NCBI GenBank assembly: GCA_002428965.1 | Contig: DIYI01000009.1 | Location: 267,532 to 331,531 of the forward strand | Direction of reading: 5' to 3' | From: Jejuia sp. UBA6058 | GTDB taxonomy: Bacteria > Bacteroidota > Bacteroidia > Flavobacteriales > Flavobacteriaceae | Length of the DNA: 64,000 nucleotides | Part shown: positions 51,508-60,210 of the stretch, piece after piece | Position numbering within the stretch: position 1 is the first letter of the stretch | Layout: each line of letters starts with the position of its first letter | Notes under the pieces: model-generated | What the model was told of the DNA's origin: nothing | The model's database searches: none | The model's input: the letters and a program-made list of their open reading frames with translations, nothing else | Translations under genes and position numbers: made by a program

Positions 51508-54417
51508 TTACTTCCATTCACTCAGTTCAAAAGCATTTATCCAAATACCTTTGTCTCCTTTACCATTAAAATTAATAATTACTGAATTTTGTCCGTCTGA
51601 AGTGAATTCTAAAATACCCATACCTGGATCTTTCCATTGCATTTGCTTGCCTTCGGTAACATTTACCTCTACTCTTTTATCAACAATGAAAGATTCCGAA
51701 GAGATTATAATCTCTTTTTCGTAAGGTAATTTATGGATGGTAACTGATTTTAGTTTCTCCTTATTAGGGTCCATTGAGTCTGAATTGCTACTCGGGGCAT
51801 GGTGCCATGTGACTAATTTATAAGTGCCTTTTGGTAAGTTTTCAAAAATTAGATTAATGCCTTTGTCATCTATTCCTAAAGCGCCTTCGCCATAGGCGTA
51901 ATTGTATTTTCCAATAACGTTCATTTCACCTAGCCAACGTATCACACCGTCATTAGAACCTGTAGTTATTTTAGCAGAACTCCCTTTAAAATTTGAAAAT
52001 CCATAGGTATTTACCTTATTATCAGAACCATACCAAGGTTGCCAGTCAAATTGTACTAATTGGTCTGAAGCACCAAGATCTACTCTTTCTCTTTTAAAAT
52101 CATAAATTGCTCTGGCATTTTTTTGTACAATGTTATTGTTACAAGACACTAAAGCTACGGTTGCACTATTAGATTTTAACCCTTTGCATTTTGCTACAAC
52201 CGTAATTTTACCAGCAGTATTACCTGCTCGAATTAAAGCTGGAGCGACGCCATATTCGGTAAACATCGGATTAGCATTTATATCAATATTATCTCCAATG
52301 ATGGTTGCATCACCTTTTATTGAAAATTGAATTAAATGGTCGGTATCATGTACTGGTGTTCCATTTTTATCAACCACGGTGGCGTATGCAACCAGAATGT
52401 CAGAACCATCAGCAACAAATTGTCTACCGCTGGTATCTAAATTCAACTGGATTGCATATGCTTTTTCTGGAGTTAGTTTTGAAACTTCTTTAGTTTCGCC
52501 ATTTTCAAAATACCCTTTGGCAGTTAATCTTCCTGGTTTGTAATCAACATTTTTAAAGTGAAATGGTGGGTGATCCAACCCTTTATAAATGCTATCCTGA
52601 CTTGGTTTAATGCGTTCAATAAAATCTCCATTTAATGACAATTCAATTTCATCAGCATTACTGTATACCGTAATTTCTTTAGTATCTGGCACCCATTCTT
52701 CTTTAATGTTTATAAATGGAGCTTCTAACATTTCGGATTTGTACCATTCTAAATACGGTCTTGGGTCTCTAAAAATGGTCATCATACCAGCCCTTGTGCG
52801 GTCTCTTTTATCATTAGCCCTTGAATGTGTTGGGTGAAAGGTGTAATAAGCATGGGCAGTCCATGAAATTAACCCTAACATCAGCGGGTCATTCTTAAAA
52901 GGAGCTACAGCATGGGCACCACGTTCACCTTCCATAGCAAAAATGGGTTCACTTCTATCCCAAAGCACTGGGCCATACATCATATTGGCGTTAATATCGG
53001 TTAACCCTGAGGTTTGCCACCCCGTCCAACGTGAATTTTGTGAGGCCGTCAAGCGCGTTGCGTCTTCCTGTTTCATCGTATTATGAACCTGTGGAACGTA
53101 TCCTCTATGATTTACACCACCTCCCCACATGACTATAGACGGATGGTTTCTGTGATTACGAACCATCGTTCTTCCGGCCTTTTCTAAGTTTTCCCACCAA
53201 AGGTCTTTATCTGAAATCGAAATCCATGTTGGTACTTCTTCATAGACTAAAATCCCTAACTCATCACAAGCATCTATGAGCGCATCATCTTGTGGATAAT
53301 GAGCAGTTCTCATAATGTTCCAACCGTATTCTTTAAACTGAAGCATGTCTTTATAATGTAGCGAATTTGGAACCGCATCTCCTAAATATGGGTATTGTTG
53401 ATGGCGATTGGCCCCTATTAATTCAATAGGCTCGTTATTCAAAATAAAACCACGAACAGGATCTAATTCAAATTTTCTTAATCCTATTTTATTTTCTACA
53501 AAGTCAACTTCATTTCCGTCTACCACAACAACACTATTCACCCTATACAAATAAGGACTATCAATGCCCCAGAAATGAACATTATCTTCTAAACTCCCTA
53601 TTTGATTGAATTGATATTCTTGTCCAGACAAAATATTAGCATCTTCAATTAATTTTAGAACAACAAGCCCGTCTTTATCAATGACTCTCGTAAGTAGTTG
53701 ACATTTTACCGATTTTTCCTCTTCATTTTTAACAGAAGTCTTAATGGAAATTACGGCGTTCTTATTGACAACATCGATTGTTGGCGTTGTGATATTTACC
53801 CCCGAATTTATAGTTTCCCAATTGAATGTGACATGTACAGGATTGGTTTCAACAAGGTAAACATCTCTATAAAGTCCACTAAATTTAACATAATCAAACG
53901 GACCAGGGTCTGGTGGTACCATTTCATTTCTTCTGTTATCTGCTAAAATGGTGATTTGGTTATCTTTTCCTTTTTCAACATAATCCGTGATATCAAAATG
54001 AAACGGTGTATAACCACCAACAGCATGTTGACCAACGTGTTTTCCGTTAACCCATAAGTCCGTAACTTGATGGACACCTTCAAACTCCAAAAACACTTTT
54101 TTATTTGAATGGCCAACTGAAATCGTTTTTCTATACCAGCCAACATTTCTATGAAAAACCAATTGTGTTTTTTCATCTTGTAATCCATCTAACGTAAGGG
54201 AAGTTAATTTTAGAGTATGAGGCACATTTATGGTTGCCCATTCAGAATCATCTAAATCTCTCTTGTAGTTCTCAGCTTCTGGGGCTCCTAAATAAAATTT
54301 CCAATTTTGGTTAAGTCTTATCTTTGTGCGGTCTGTGTCCGGAAAGCCGTGCGGTAAATTTTGAGAAAACAAAGTTGTTGTAAATAAAAAGAAAAGGAGT
54401 GGTGAAAACCGAGTCAT
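51508..54417 (-). CDS. GH2-family protein lacking the canonical acid/base glutamate
   Basis: This 969-residue protein has a signal peptide ending LFSQ. GH2 domains are present: sugar-binding domain (DLWVNGKHVGQHAVGGYTPF), Ig-like domain, barrel (ANRHQQYPYLGDA, IMRTAHYPQDD, VRNHRNHPSIVMW), Ig-like domains, and an extra C-terminal domain of about 170 residues ending MGILEFTSDGQ and WINAFELSEW. Where GH2 enzymes have WSxGNE, this one has W431-GGG-VNH, so no Glu stands at the acid/base position. The nucleophile region AMEGERGAHA keeps E496/E498. It may use another acid, rely on its substrate, or be a distinct subfamily. It is co-directional with the GH28 and DUF1593 genes. Confidence 0.88.
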   Translation of the reverse strand: MTRFSPLLFFLFTTTLFSQNLPHGFPDTDRTKIRLNQNWKFYLGAPEAENYKRDLDDSEWATINVPHTLKLTSLTLDGLQDEKTQLVFHRNVGWYRKTISVGHSNKKVFLEFEGVHQVTDLWVNGKHVGQHAVGGYTPFHFDITDYVEKGKDNQITILADNRRNEMVPPDPGPFDYVKFSGLYRDVYLVETNPVHVTFNWETINSGVNITTPTIDVVNKNAVISIKTSVKNEEEKSVKCQLLTRVIDKDGLVVLKLIEDANILSGQEYQFNQIGSLEDNVHFWGIDSPYLYRVNSVVVVDGNEVDFVENKIGLRKFELDPVRGFILNNEPIELIGANRHQQYPYLGDAVPNSLHYKDMLQFKEYGWNIMRTAHYPQDDALIDACDELGILVYEEVPTWISISDKDLWWENLEKAGRTMVRNHRNHPSIVMWGGGVNHRGYVPQVHNTMKQEDATRLTASQNSRWTGWQTSGLTDINANMMYGPVLWDRSEPIFAMEGERGAHAVAPFKNDPLMLGLISWTAHAYYTFHPTHSRANDKRDRTRAGMMTIFRDPRPYLEWYKSEMLEAPFINIKEEWVPDTKEITVYSNADEIELSLNGDFIERIKPSQDSIYKGLDHPPFHFKNVDYKPGRLTAKGYFENGETKEVSKLTPEKAYAIQLNLDTSGRQFVADGSDILVAYATVVDKNGTPVHDTDHLIQFSIKGDATIIGDNIDINANPMFTEYGVAPALIRAGNTAGKITVVAKCKGLKSNSATVALVSCNNNIVQKNARAIYDFKRERVDLGASDQLVQFDWQPWYGSDNKVNTYGFSNFKGSSAKITTGSNDGVIRWLGEMNVIGKYNYAYGEGALGIDDKGINLIFENLPKGTYKLVTWHHAPSSNSDSMDPNKEKLKSVTIHKLPYEKEIIISSESFIVDKRVEVNVTEGKQMQWKDPGMGILEFTSDGQNSVIINFNGKGDKGIWINAFELSEWK

Positions 54418-54538
54418 GATTTAGTTTGTTTAGTTGATTTAAAAGTACCACTTATAAATTTTTCTTCCTCGAAAAATATGATAATTAAGAAGAAAATACT
54501 GGTCACTTTTATGAAAGAACAAATAAAAAGACCGGGGT

Positions 54539-55945
54539 CTACTTTTGAGCGTATTTGGGGTCGCTATTATTGAAATCTTCTACATCCGAAATCAAAATGT
54601 CAGGTCTTTCGTCTTCGTTTTCTATCCAAAAATTGTGGTTTTCAAAATTTAGTTCTTTTACATGTCTTGCCATTAGTCCATAAGAAGGCAATACGCCAAA
54701 AAAGCTAAACTCTGGGTACCTTTCTACATCTTCTGGCACAATACTATTTTTATGTTTTAATTTGCCTCCACCAGGTAAAACTATATTGATGTTTTTAAAA
54801 CTAAGTTTACCTATTTTATGGTTTGGAGTTCCTGTGATAAAAATCCCAGTTGGTGGAGAAACTCTGGAATCTTGAAGATTGGCAGACTTTGCATTTACAT
54901 TTGAAATACTAATATCATTAATAGTTCCTACTTTCTGCTTTTCAGCATAACGATAGGTACGCAGTCTTTTCCCAAGCCTTACAAAAATTGGCATATCCAC
55001 ATTATTCATCTCCAAACTATCTATCACTATATTTGAAATATTTGCACCATCAACACTTAATATTTTAATACCTCCACCTTTGGTATCGTGTATTTTACAT
55101 CTTCGGATATCAATATTACGCATATCTCCCATAGATTCTGTACCAAACTTGAGAGCTCCCCAATCACTTTTCAAATTACAATCAGACACGGTAACATTGT
55201 AGGTAGGTTTAGGGCTGGTAGTTTTTATACAAATAGCATCATCACCACTATCAATATCGCAGTCAGTAATCTTAACGTCATAACTAGAATCTATATCTAT
55301 ACCATCATTGTTTTTATTGGCATGACTATGGATATTCAACGCACTAATTGTAATACCATTACTTTGATAAAAATGGCATGTCCACGCCGCAGGGTTTCTA
55401 AGAGAAAGTCCTTCCATCCTTATATTTTGACTTCTAACAAAGCGAACAAGAAACGGTCTATTTGACACCAGTTTATTAATCGTATTTTTTTCGTAGCCCT
55501 TTTCTTTTAGTGTCTGTCGTAACGTTTTTTGCCGAAATTTCTGCCCTTTCCCATCAATAAAACCTTCACCTACCAAACCGATGTTTTTTGCATCAATAGC
55601 TCCAATTAAACATTTACCGCGTACTTGACCAGTGGCATCAACAAAATTATCTATGTTTTTATAATCTTCAGGATTTTCGCTACCAATTAAAGACGCATTT
55701 TTATCAATTCGCAACGTTACATTATCTTTTAAGATTATTGTTCCTGTAATAAAATGACCATTGGAAACTAAAACCTCTCCACCTCCTGATTCGTGGCATG
55801 CATCTATTGCTGCTTGAATAGCGCCTGTATTATTTGTTTTACTGTCTCCTATAGCGCCAAAATCTTTGATATTACAAAACGACGTACTTTTTGAACATCC
55901 GAGAAAAAGGAAAAATGCAATAAAAACAAAATGAGTAATCTTCAC
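54539..55945 (-). CDS. Second GH28-family lipoprotein with non-canonical active-site motifs
   Basis: This 468-residue protein has a lipoprotein signal (FLFLGCSKS, Cys17). The beta-helix begins FCNIKDFGAIGDSKTNNTGA. It keeps the GH28 aspartates D214 (KNNDGID) and D235/D236 (SGDDAIC). The GHG motif is replaced by WGAL (262-265) and RIK by GIK (292-294), the same pattern as the 24870 protein, so the galacturonate-binding arginine is missing here too. An extra segment near 140-160 (RQTLKEKGYEKNTINKLVSN) is absent from the other copy. It is the second gene of the minus-strand block after the CBM9-like lipoprotein. An exo-acting glycosidase on a non-uronate sugar is inferred. Confidence 0.86.
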   Translation of the reverse strand: MKITHFVFIAFFLFLGCSKSTSFCNIKDFGAIGDSKTNNTGAIQAAIDACHESGGGEVLVSNGHFITGTIILKDNVTLRIDKNASLIGSENPEDYKNIDNFVDATGQVRGKCLIGAIDAKNIGLVGEGFIDGKGQKFRQKTLRQTLKEKGYEKNTINKLVSNRPFLVRFVRSQNIRMEGLSLRNPAAWTCHFYQSNGITISALNIHSHANKNNDGIDIDSSYDVKITDCDIDSGDDAICIKTTSPKPTYNVTVSDCNLKSDWGALKFGTESMGDMRNIDIRRCKIHDTKGGGIKILSVDGANISNIVIDSLEMNNVDMPIFVRLGKRLRTYRYAEKQKVGTINDISISNVNAKSANLQDSRVSPPTGIFITGTPNHKIGKLSFKNINIVLPGGGKLKHKNSIVPEDVERYPEFSFFGVLPSYGLMARHVKELNFENHNFWIENEDERPDILISDVEDFNNSDPKYAQK

Positions 55946-56143
55946 GAATACTTTAGTTTAGTTTTTGGTTTGGTTGTATTACTTCTTATGGAAGGCTAGT
56001 AAAATTCTTTATTTATTAATAAAAACCAAAATACAAATGTGTAGAAATTCAGAACAAATGTTCATAAGCTTCTTCTAAATATCTTAACTGGATAAATATT
56101 AAAGGGCTTTTAGGGCAAACCAAAATATTGAGCGTTTTGACAT

Positions 56144-56944
56144 CTAATTACCAATAAACTCTAAAAAACCAAACTCCTGTGGTTGATGAAAATCTTTCTT
56201 ATAATTTTCAAATGGAAAAATGGTTGAAGTAACCCTGCGCTCCCCTTCTACTTCATTGCGCTCTTGACGCATAGCTAAAAACATCCACTTATTTCCTGCT
56301 TTCACAGGTTCGAAATCTGCTAAAAAACCAAAAGTGGCTATTGGGATTTCCAACTCCATAGTCCAACCCCCGTCAATATCAGAGTTGTCGTTTATGGTAC
56401 CATCATACATTATTTCAACTTTATATTCAGGATTAAAAGGCTTAAAACCCACATGATTTTCTTGATAGTAATTATTGAAATAAATAATATCATTTGCTGC
56501 CTTATTCAAGTTAATTTCAAAACAAAAGTGAGTATCTAAAGGTTCCGGAACAGGAATAAGAAATACTTCAGCACAATCATCTAAAAATGGTACACCATCG
56601 CGTCTGGTTTCTCTAGCCGTTAGAAAATTATCTTCAAACTCAAAGAAAAAGAAAAGACTTTCCTCACTCCAAAGTGCTCTAAACTTTGATTTCTGTTTAT
56701 CATCCGGTTTTTCAGTATTATAAAAATAGTCAAAGGTACCAACCTCCGCGCTGCCCCATACATCTTCTAGCATTAATCCATCTATGGTAATAGACCCCTT
56801 GGTTTTTAAAGCCTGAAACACAGGAATAGTTTTGGTTTTAGTTTCAGCTTCAGTTTGGAGCCTTATCTCATTTTTGCAGGAGTATAAAGTGGTAAAAAAA
56901 AGAAAAATAGTTGCAGCTAGTTTAGTGCATCGCATATTGCTCAA
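56144..56944 (-). CDS. CBM9-like carbohydrate-binding lipoprotein
   Basis: This 266-residue protein has a lipoprotein signal (LYSCKNE). The mature domain fits the family 9-like carbohydrate-binding fold: TKGSITIDGLMLEDVWGSAE, SKFRALWSEESLFFFFEFED, FLDDCAEVFLIPVPE, HFCFEINLNKAANDIIYFNN and a final WTMELEIPIATFG. There is no catalytic motif. It is the first gene of the minus-strand block that continues with GH28, GH2, DUF1593 and the GH67/GH20-like gene, though a 198-bp gap to the GH28 gene may hold another promoter. It probably binds galactan fragments at the cell surface. Confidence 0.82.
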   Translation of the reverse strand: MSNMRCTKLAATIFLFFTTLYSCKNEIRLQTEAETKTKTIPVFQALKTKGSITIDGLMLEDVWGSAEVGTFDYFYNTEKPDDKQKSKFRALWSEESLFFFFEFEDNFLTARETRRDGVPFLDDCAEVFLIPVPEPLDTHFCFEINLNKAANDIIYFNNYYQENHVGFKPFNPEYKVEIMYDGTINDNSDIDGGWTMELEIPIATFGFLADFEPVKAGNKWMFLAMRQERNEVEGERRVTSTIFPFENYKKDFHQPQEFGFLEFIGN

Positions 56945-56979
56945 ATTAATAAAGTCTTAAAGATACCTTATATTAAAGC

Positions 56980-57008
56980 AAAAAGCACTTCATTTTGAAG
57001 TGCTTTTT
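56980..57008 (-). terminator. Intrinsic terminator after the 57031 gene
   Basis: AAAAAGCACTTCA (56980-56992) and TGAAGTGCTTTTT (56996-57008) form a perfect stem-loop downstream of the small coiled-coil protein gene on the minus strand. It marks the border between housekeeping genes and the polysaccharide locus. Confidence 0.8.
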
Positions 57009-57030
57009 GTTATTTATTATTATTAAAAAT

Positions 57031-57357
57031 CTAACTCGCTTGTTGCTGACCAGACATTTTAGCTTTCATCTTTTCAACTTTCTGTTGCTCTGAAGTAGCT
57101 CCTGCAAAGTTTACCTTTTCAAGTCTATTGAGTTCTAATCGAATCTCTTCACTACGCTTCCTTAACTTCTCCAACTTTTCATTGTGTTCCTTTCTTCTTT
57201 GAGTACGCGCTTCTTTTTTAATCGCTTCTAAACGCTCTAATTCTTGTTGCTTCTTCTTTTCTTTGGCTCTTTCCATGGCAACTGTACCATAAGCATAACC
57301 ATACATGCACAAAAAAAGCAATGCTATTAAACCTAAAATAACTAAGCCGTTTTCCAT
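57031..57357 (-). CDS. Small membrane-anchored coiled-coil protein, function unknown
   Basis: This 108-residue protein has one N-terminal transmembrane helix (NGLVILGLIALLFLCMYGYA) followed by a highly charged coiled coil (KEKKKQQELERLEAIKKEAR, EKLEKLRKRSEEIRLELNRL) and a polar tail. I do not recognise the family. It is monocistronic with a clear terminator and a 174-bp gap upstream in which I see nothing specific. A scaffold or envelope role would be a guess. Confidence 0.7.
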   Translation of the reverse strand: MENGLVILGLIALLFLCMYGYAYGTVAMERAKEKKKQQELERLEAIKKEARTQRRKEHNEKLEKLRKRSEEIRLELNRLEKVNFAGATSEQQKVEKMKAKMSGQQQAS

Positions 57358-57531
57358 ATTTATAATTTTATCGAGGGAAAATTATTTTTTTACTGTTTTG
57401 AAACAGTATTAGTTCATTTTTTGATAAAATTATAAAAAGACTTGGGTGAAGTAAAATAAAAAAGGCAAAATGCTTAAAAAAAAAGTTAAACGTTAAAAAA
57501 GCAATTTCTGATTAGAGATTCGTCCGTTATC

Positions 57532-57924
57532 TTAATCTAAATTATGGTCTTTCCAATTTAAATACCCACCCTTTAACTGATAAATGGAATCAAAACCAAC
57601 AGCTTTAAAAGATGCCGCACTTCTTGAGCTTCGTTTACCAGATTTGCAATATATAAATATAGGATATTTTTTATCTAGCAGACCAATACTAACGCCAAAA
57701 CTATCGGAAAAATAGTCTATATTTTTTGCTCCTTTAATGTGACCTTTATTATACTCCTCTGAGGTTCGAACATCTATTAGTTGCACATTGTCGTTCTCAA
57801 TTTTAGCTTTAAAAGCGCCAGGATTCAAAACAAATGAAGAATCTTTAGAAGGGCTGCAACTAAAACCTACTAATTGAAGCACTATTAAAAGGATGTATTT
57901 TGTTAATAGAATATTACCCTTCAA
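57532..57924 (-). CDS. Rhodanese-like domain lipoprotein
   Basis: This 130-residue protein has a lipoprotein signal (LVGFSCSPSK). The rhodanese domain contains VQLIDVRTSEEYNKGHIKGA and the active-site loop IYCKSGKRSSRSA with the catalytic Cys. It would act in the periplasm in sulfur transfer or as a thiol carrier. Its first 11 bases overlap the end of the cytoplasmic rhodanese gene upstream, so the two are co-translated. It belongs to a redox/sulfur group with the two thioredoxin-like genes upstream. Confidence 0.88.
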   Translation of the reverse strand: MKGNILLTKYILLIVLQLVGFSCSPSKDSSFVLNPGAFKAKIENDNVQLIDVRTSEEYNKGHIKGAKNIDYFSDSFGVSIGLLDKKYPIFIYCKSGKRSSRSAASFKAVGFDSIYQLKGGYLNWKDHNLD

Positions 57925-58234
57925 AATCTACAACATCTCCTGCCCATTGCAACATACCTCCTTCTAGATTATAGGCCTTTTCAAAACCTAGCTCTTCCAT
58001 TATTTGACAGGCTTGACCACTGCGATTTCCTGAACGACAGTAAACGTAGTAGCTTTTATTTTTATCTAGCTCATCTAGAGCATCTAGAAACTCTTGTCCT
58101 TTATATATATCTAAATGAATTGCATTTGGAATTATACCATCAGCAACTTCATCATCCGTTCTTACATCTAGTACCATAGCATTATCATCATTTTCTAATT
58201 GCTCAACCCACTCTTCTTGTGTTAAATCTTCCAT
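57914..58234 (-). CDS. Cytoplasmic rhodanese-like protein
   Basis: This 106-residue single-domain rhodanese has no signal peptide. It has MVLDVRTDDEVADGIIPNAI, a catalytic loop YVYCRSGNRSGQA with the active Cys, and a C-terminal EKAYNLEGGMLQWAG. It is related to the GlpE/PspE-type small sulfurtransferases. It overlaps the lipoprotein rhodanese gene by 11 bp, giving a cytoplasmic and a lipid-anchored pair. The sulfur donor and acceptor are unknown. Confidence 0.9.
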   Translation of the reverse strand: MEDLTQEEWVEQLENDDNAMVLDVRTDDEVADGIIPNAIHLDIYKGQEFLDALDELDKNKSYYVYCRSGNRSGQACQIMEELGFEKAYNLEGGMLQWAGDVVDFEG

Positions 58235-58288
58235 TATTTTCGTTATTTCTGCAAATTTAAAATTTCTCGAAGTTATAGACGAAAAAAA

Positions 58289-58313
58289 ATCCGAAGTATT
58301 ACGCCTCGGATTC
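58289..58313 (-). terminator. Intrinsic terminator after the thioredoxin-like gene pair
   Basis: AATCCGAAG (58289-58297) pairs with CCTCGGATT (58305-58313), with a T-tract following on the minus strand. It lies just downstream of the 58334 gene and separates it from the rhodanese genes. Confidence 0.75.
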
Positions 58314-58333
58314 TTGAATTTATTCCATTACAG

Positions 58334-58954
58334 TTACACCTTAATAGTACAACCTATGGCTTTAGTTTTCTTAATTTTTATTTCTTCACCGTTTAAAAGG
58401 GCATCAACCGCATCTTCAAGATATGTTTCTGATACAGCAGCTGGGTTTCTAGAACTGTCGTCTATTGCACCAATATATTTAACAACTAACCCCTTACTTG
58501 TTTTCTGCAGTACATAATTATGTGGTGTTTTAGTAGCTCCAAATTTAGGATACACTTTTTGTCCTTCATCCACTAAATAAGGAAATGTGAAACCTTTTTC
58601 TTTTGCTCTTTGTTGCATTGCTTTAAAATCATCACCAGGTTTTACATCAGGGTTGTTTGGGTTTATAGCAATAACTGGGTAACCTTTGGCAGCATACTTT
58701 TTGTCCAATGCTATAATTCTATCTTCATAAGCAATGGCAAACGGACATGTATTGCACGTAAATGTAAGTATGAAACCTTTAGCATCTTGGTAGTCGGCCA
58801 GAGAGACCATCTTTCCATTAATATTTTTTAAAGAAAAATCCTCAACTACATCTCCCACATCGTATCCTTCGCTCTCAATAGATTCTTTTACTGTAAAAGC
58901 ACTTGCAAAAATTAACAACACCATAAGAGGCGTCAGTTTCAATAGTTTTTTCAT
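58334..58954 (-). CDS. Exported thioredoxin-family (AhpC/TSA-like) protein
   Basis: This 206-residue protein has a signal peptide (LLKLTPLMVLLIFASAFTVK). It has a redoxin fold: VGDVVEDFSLKNINGKMVSL, the dithiol motif FTCNTCPFAIAYEDR (CxxC then P), YPVIAINPNNPDVKPGDDF and ATKTPHNYVL with the cis-Pro. It is related to periplasmic thioredoxin-like proteins that use AhpC/TSA-type folds. It lies 3 bp after the TlpA-like gene, forming one transcript. The partner is probably TlpA, in disulfide reduction or peroxide defence. Confidence 0.88.
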   Translation of the reverse strand: MKKLLKLTPLMVLLIFASAFTVKESIESEGYDVGDVVEDFSLKNINGKMVSLADYQDAKGFILTFTCNTCPFAIAYEDRIIALDKKYAAKGYPVIAINPNNPDVKPGDDFKAMQQRAKEKGFTFPYLVDEGQKVYPKFGATKTPHNYVLQKTSKGLVVKYIGAIDDSSRNPAAVSETYLEDAVDALLNGEEIKIKKTKAIGCTIKV

Positions 58955-58957
58955 GTT

Positions 58958-59494
58958 TTAGTTATTTAATTGTTTTACTTCTTTCTCTAATTCTTCGAAA
59001 GTAAAGGACTTCTCGAAAAATTTACTTTTGTCCTTATTGAAAATTATTGTGGCAGGTATTGATCCAGACCATGAGGGATCAATAGCATTAATCCATTCAT
59101 TTTCATTAGGTGCATTTAATGCAATAACCTTACTTTTTAAATCTTTCTTTTTAATGAAGGGTTTAAGTTTAGAATCATAAACATGAGGAAAATCTAAACT
59201 TACCAATACTACTTCAACGTCGTCCTGATACTCTTTTTTCAGTCTTTCAAAATAAGGCAATTCTTTAACACATGGACCGCACCAAGTTGCCCAAAAATTA
59301 ATAACATGTACTTTACTATCTTTGGTACTTAAAAACTTTTGAAATCTATCAAAATCATAAACTTCCAAACTTACTTCAGATTCGGCTAGGGCTATTTCTT
59401 CGTTCTTAATACTAACATCATCTGTTTTTTCTGAAACTTTCTCTTTGCAAGAGAAAAAAATCAGCATTACCAATAAGGCACAATTTAATTTCAT
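58958..59494 (-). CDS. TlpA/ResA-like thiol-disulfide oxidoreductase lipoprotein
   Basis: This 178-residue protein has a lipoprotein signal (MLIFFSCKEK). The thioredoxin active site WATWCGPCVKELPYF, preceded by VHVINF, and the cis-Pro loop SGSIPATIIFNKD identify the TlpA/ResA family. It reduces disulfides in the periplasm, for example during cytochrome c maturation. It is the first gene of a two-gene transcript with the 58334 redoxin, and is divergent from the MarR regulator, which may control it. Confidence 0.9.
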   Translation of the reverse strand: MKLNCALLVMLIFFSCKEKVSEKTDDVSIKNEEIALAESEVSLEVYDFDRFQKFLSTKDSKVHVINFWATWCGPCVKELPYFERLKKEYQDDVEVVLVSLDFPHVYDSKLKPFIKKKDLKSKVIALNAPNENEWINAIDPSWSGSIPATIIFNKDKSKFFEKSFTFEELEKEVKQLNN

Positions 59495-59590
59495 TCAAAA
59501 AAGTTTATTTAAAAATAAACATTACTTCCTGAGATAAATATCGTTTAACAAATATTTAAAAAACACTTATTAAACAGAGTTTATTTTACC

Positions 59591-59611
59591 TACATTTGTA
59601 TATACAAATGT
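59591..59611 (+). promoter_or_regulatory. MarR operator overlapping a minus-7 box
   Basis: TACATTTG (59591-59598) is an exact TAnnTTTG element. The perfect 20-bp palindrome ACATTTGTATATACAAATGT (59592-59611) covers it and reaches the ATG at 59608. This is the classical layout for MarR autorepression. The same site is about 98 bp from the divergent TlpA-like start. Confidence 0.7.
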
Positions 59612-60084
59612 TAATTGTGAGAATTGAAGAAGTTTTAAAAATAGATTCTAAAATTCCTTTATCTAAAAGTATAATAATTAATGTACTTTATACATATGGG
59701 ATAATAAATGGAGCACTAAATAGAGTTTTAAAACCCTTCGATATTTCCTCTCAACAATTTAATGTTTTGAGGATTTTAAGGGGACAACAAGGCAAGCCTG
59801 TAAACCTTGGAATGGTGCAAGATAGAATGATTAATAAGATGAGTAATACCACAAGACTGGTAGATAAACTCATCGAAAAGAATTTAGTTGAAAAAAGCAC
59901 AGACACTGTAAATAGAAGAAAAATAGATATACGCATAACAACCGAGGGATTAGACTTCTTAAATGATGTTGATGCACTAATTGACACTAAAGAGGTTGAA
60001 ATAGCAAGCCAAATTACAAAAGATGAGGCTCTCGAGTTGATTAGATTACTAGGCAAACTTAGGTTAATAGCACATACTCCCTAG
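59608..60084 (+). CDS. MarR-family transcriptional regulator
   Basis: This protein of about 158 residues has a winged helix-turn-helix of the MarR type: ISSQQFNVLRILRGQQGKPV, LGMVQDRMINKMSNTTRLVD, KLIEKNLVEKSTDTVNRRKI with the wing DIRITTEGL. Dimerisation helices sit at both ends. Three starts are possible: TTG 59596, ATG 59608 and GTG 59617. The first lies inside the minus-7 box and is unlikely; the GTG gives MRIEEVLKID, a tidy N-terminus, and fits a transcript start near 59605. I give the ATG as a compromise. The ligand is unknown. Confidence 0.9.
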   Translation: MLIVRIEEVLKIDSKIPLSKSIIINVLYTYGIINGALNRVLKPFDISSQQFNVLRILRGQQGKPVNLGMVQDRMINKMSNTTRLVDKLIEKNLVEKSTDTVNRRKIDIRITTEGLDFLNDVDALIDTKEVEIASQITKDEALELIRLLGKLRLIAHTP

Positions 60085-60110
60085 TCTCTCGAGCCTGATA
60101 ATCGAATTTA

Positions 60111-60137
60111 AACTACCATATCTATATGGTAGTTTTT
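60111..60137 (+). terminator. Intrinsic terminator of the MarR gene
   Basis: AACTACCATAT (60111-60121) and ATATGGTAGTT (60124-60134) pair perfectly, followed by a T-tract, 27 bp after the stop codon. Confidence 0.85.
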
Positions 60138-60161
60138 TTGTTTAAAAAATTTGACAAAGCA

Positions 60162-60192
60162 TTGTGTAATTCTATTTTCATCTTTATATTTG
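60162..60192 (+). promoter_or_regulatory. Promoter of the trp operon
   Basis: TATATTTG (60185-60192) fits TAnnTTTG, with a TTG at 60162-60164 and 20 bp between, 18 bp before the leader peptide ATG. Confidence 0.55.
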
Positions 60193-60210
60193 GCATTCAA
60201 AAGTAAATAA

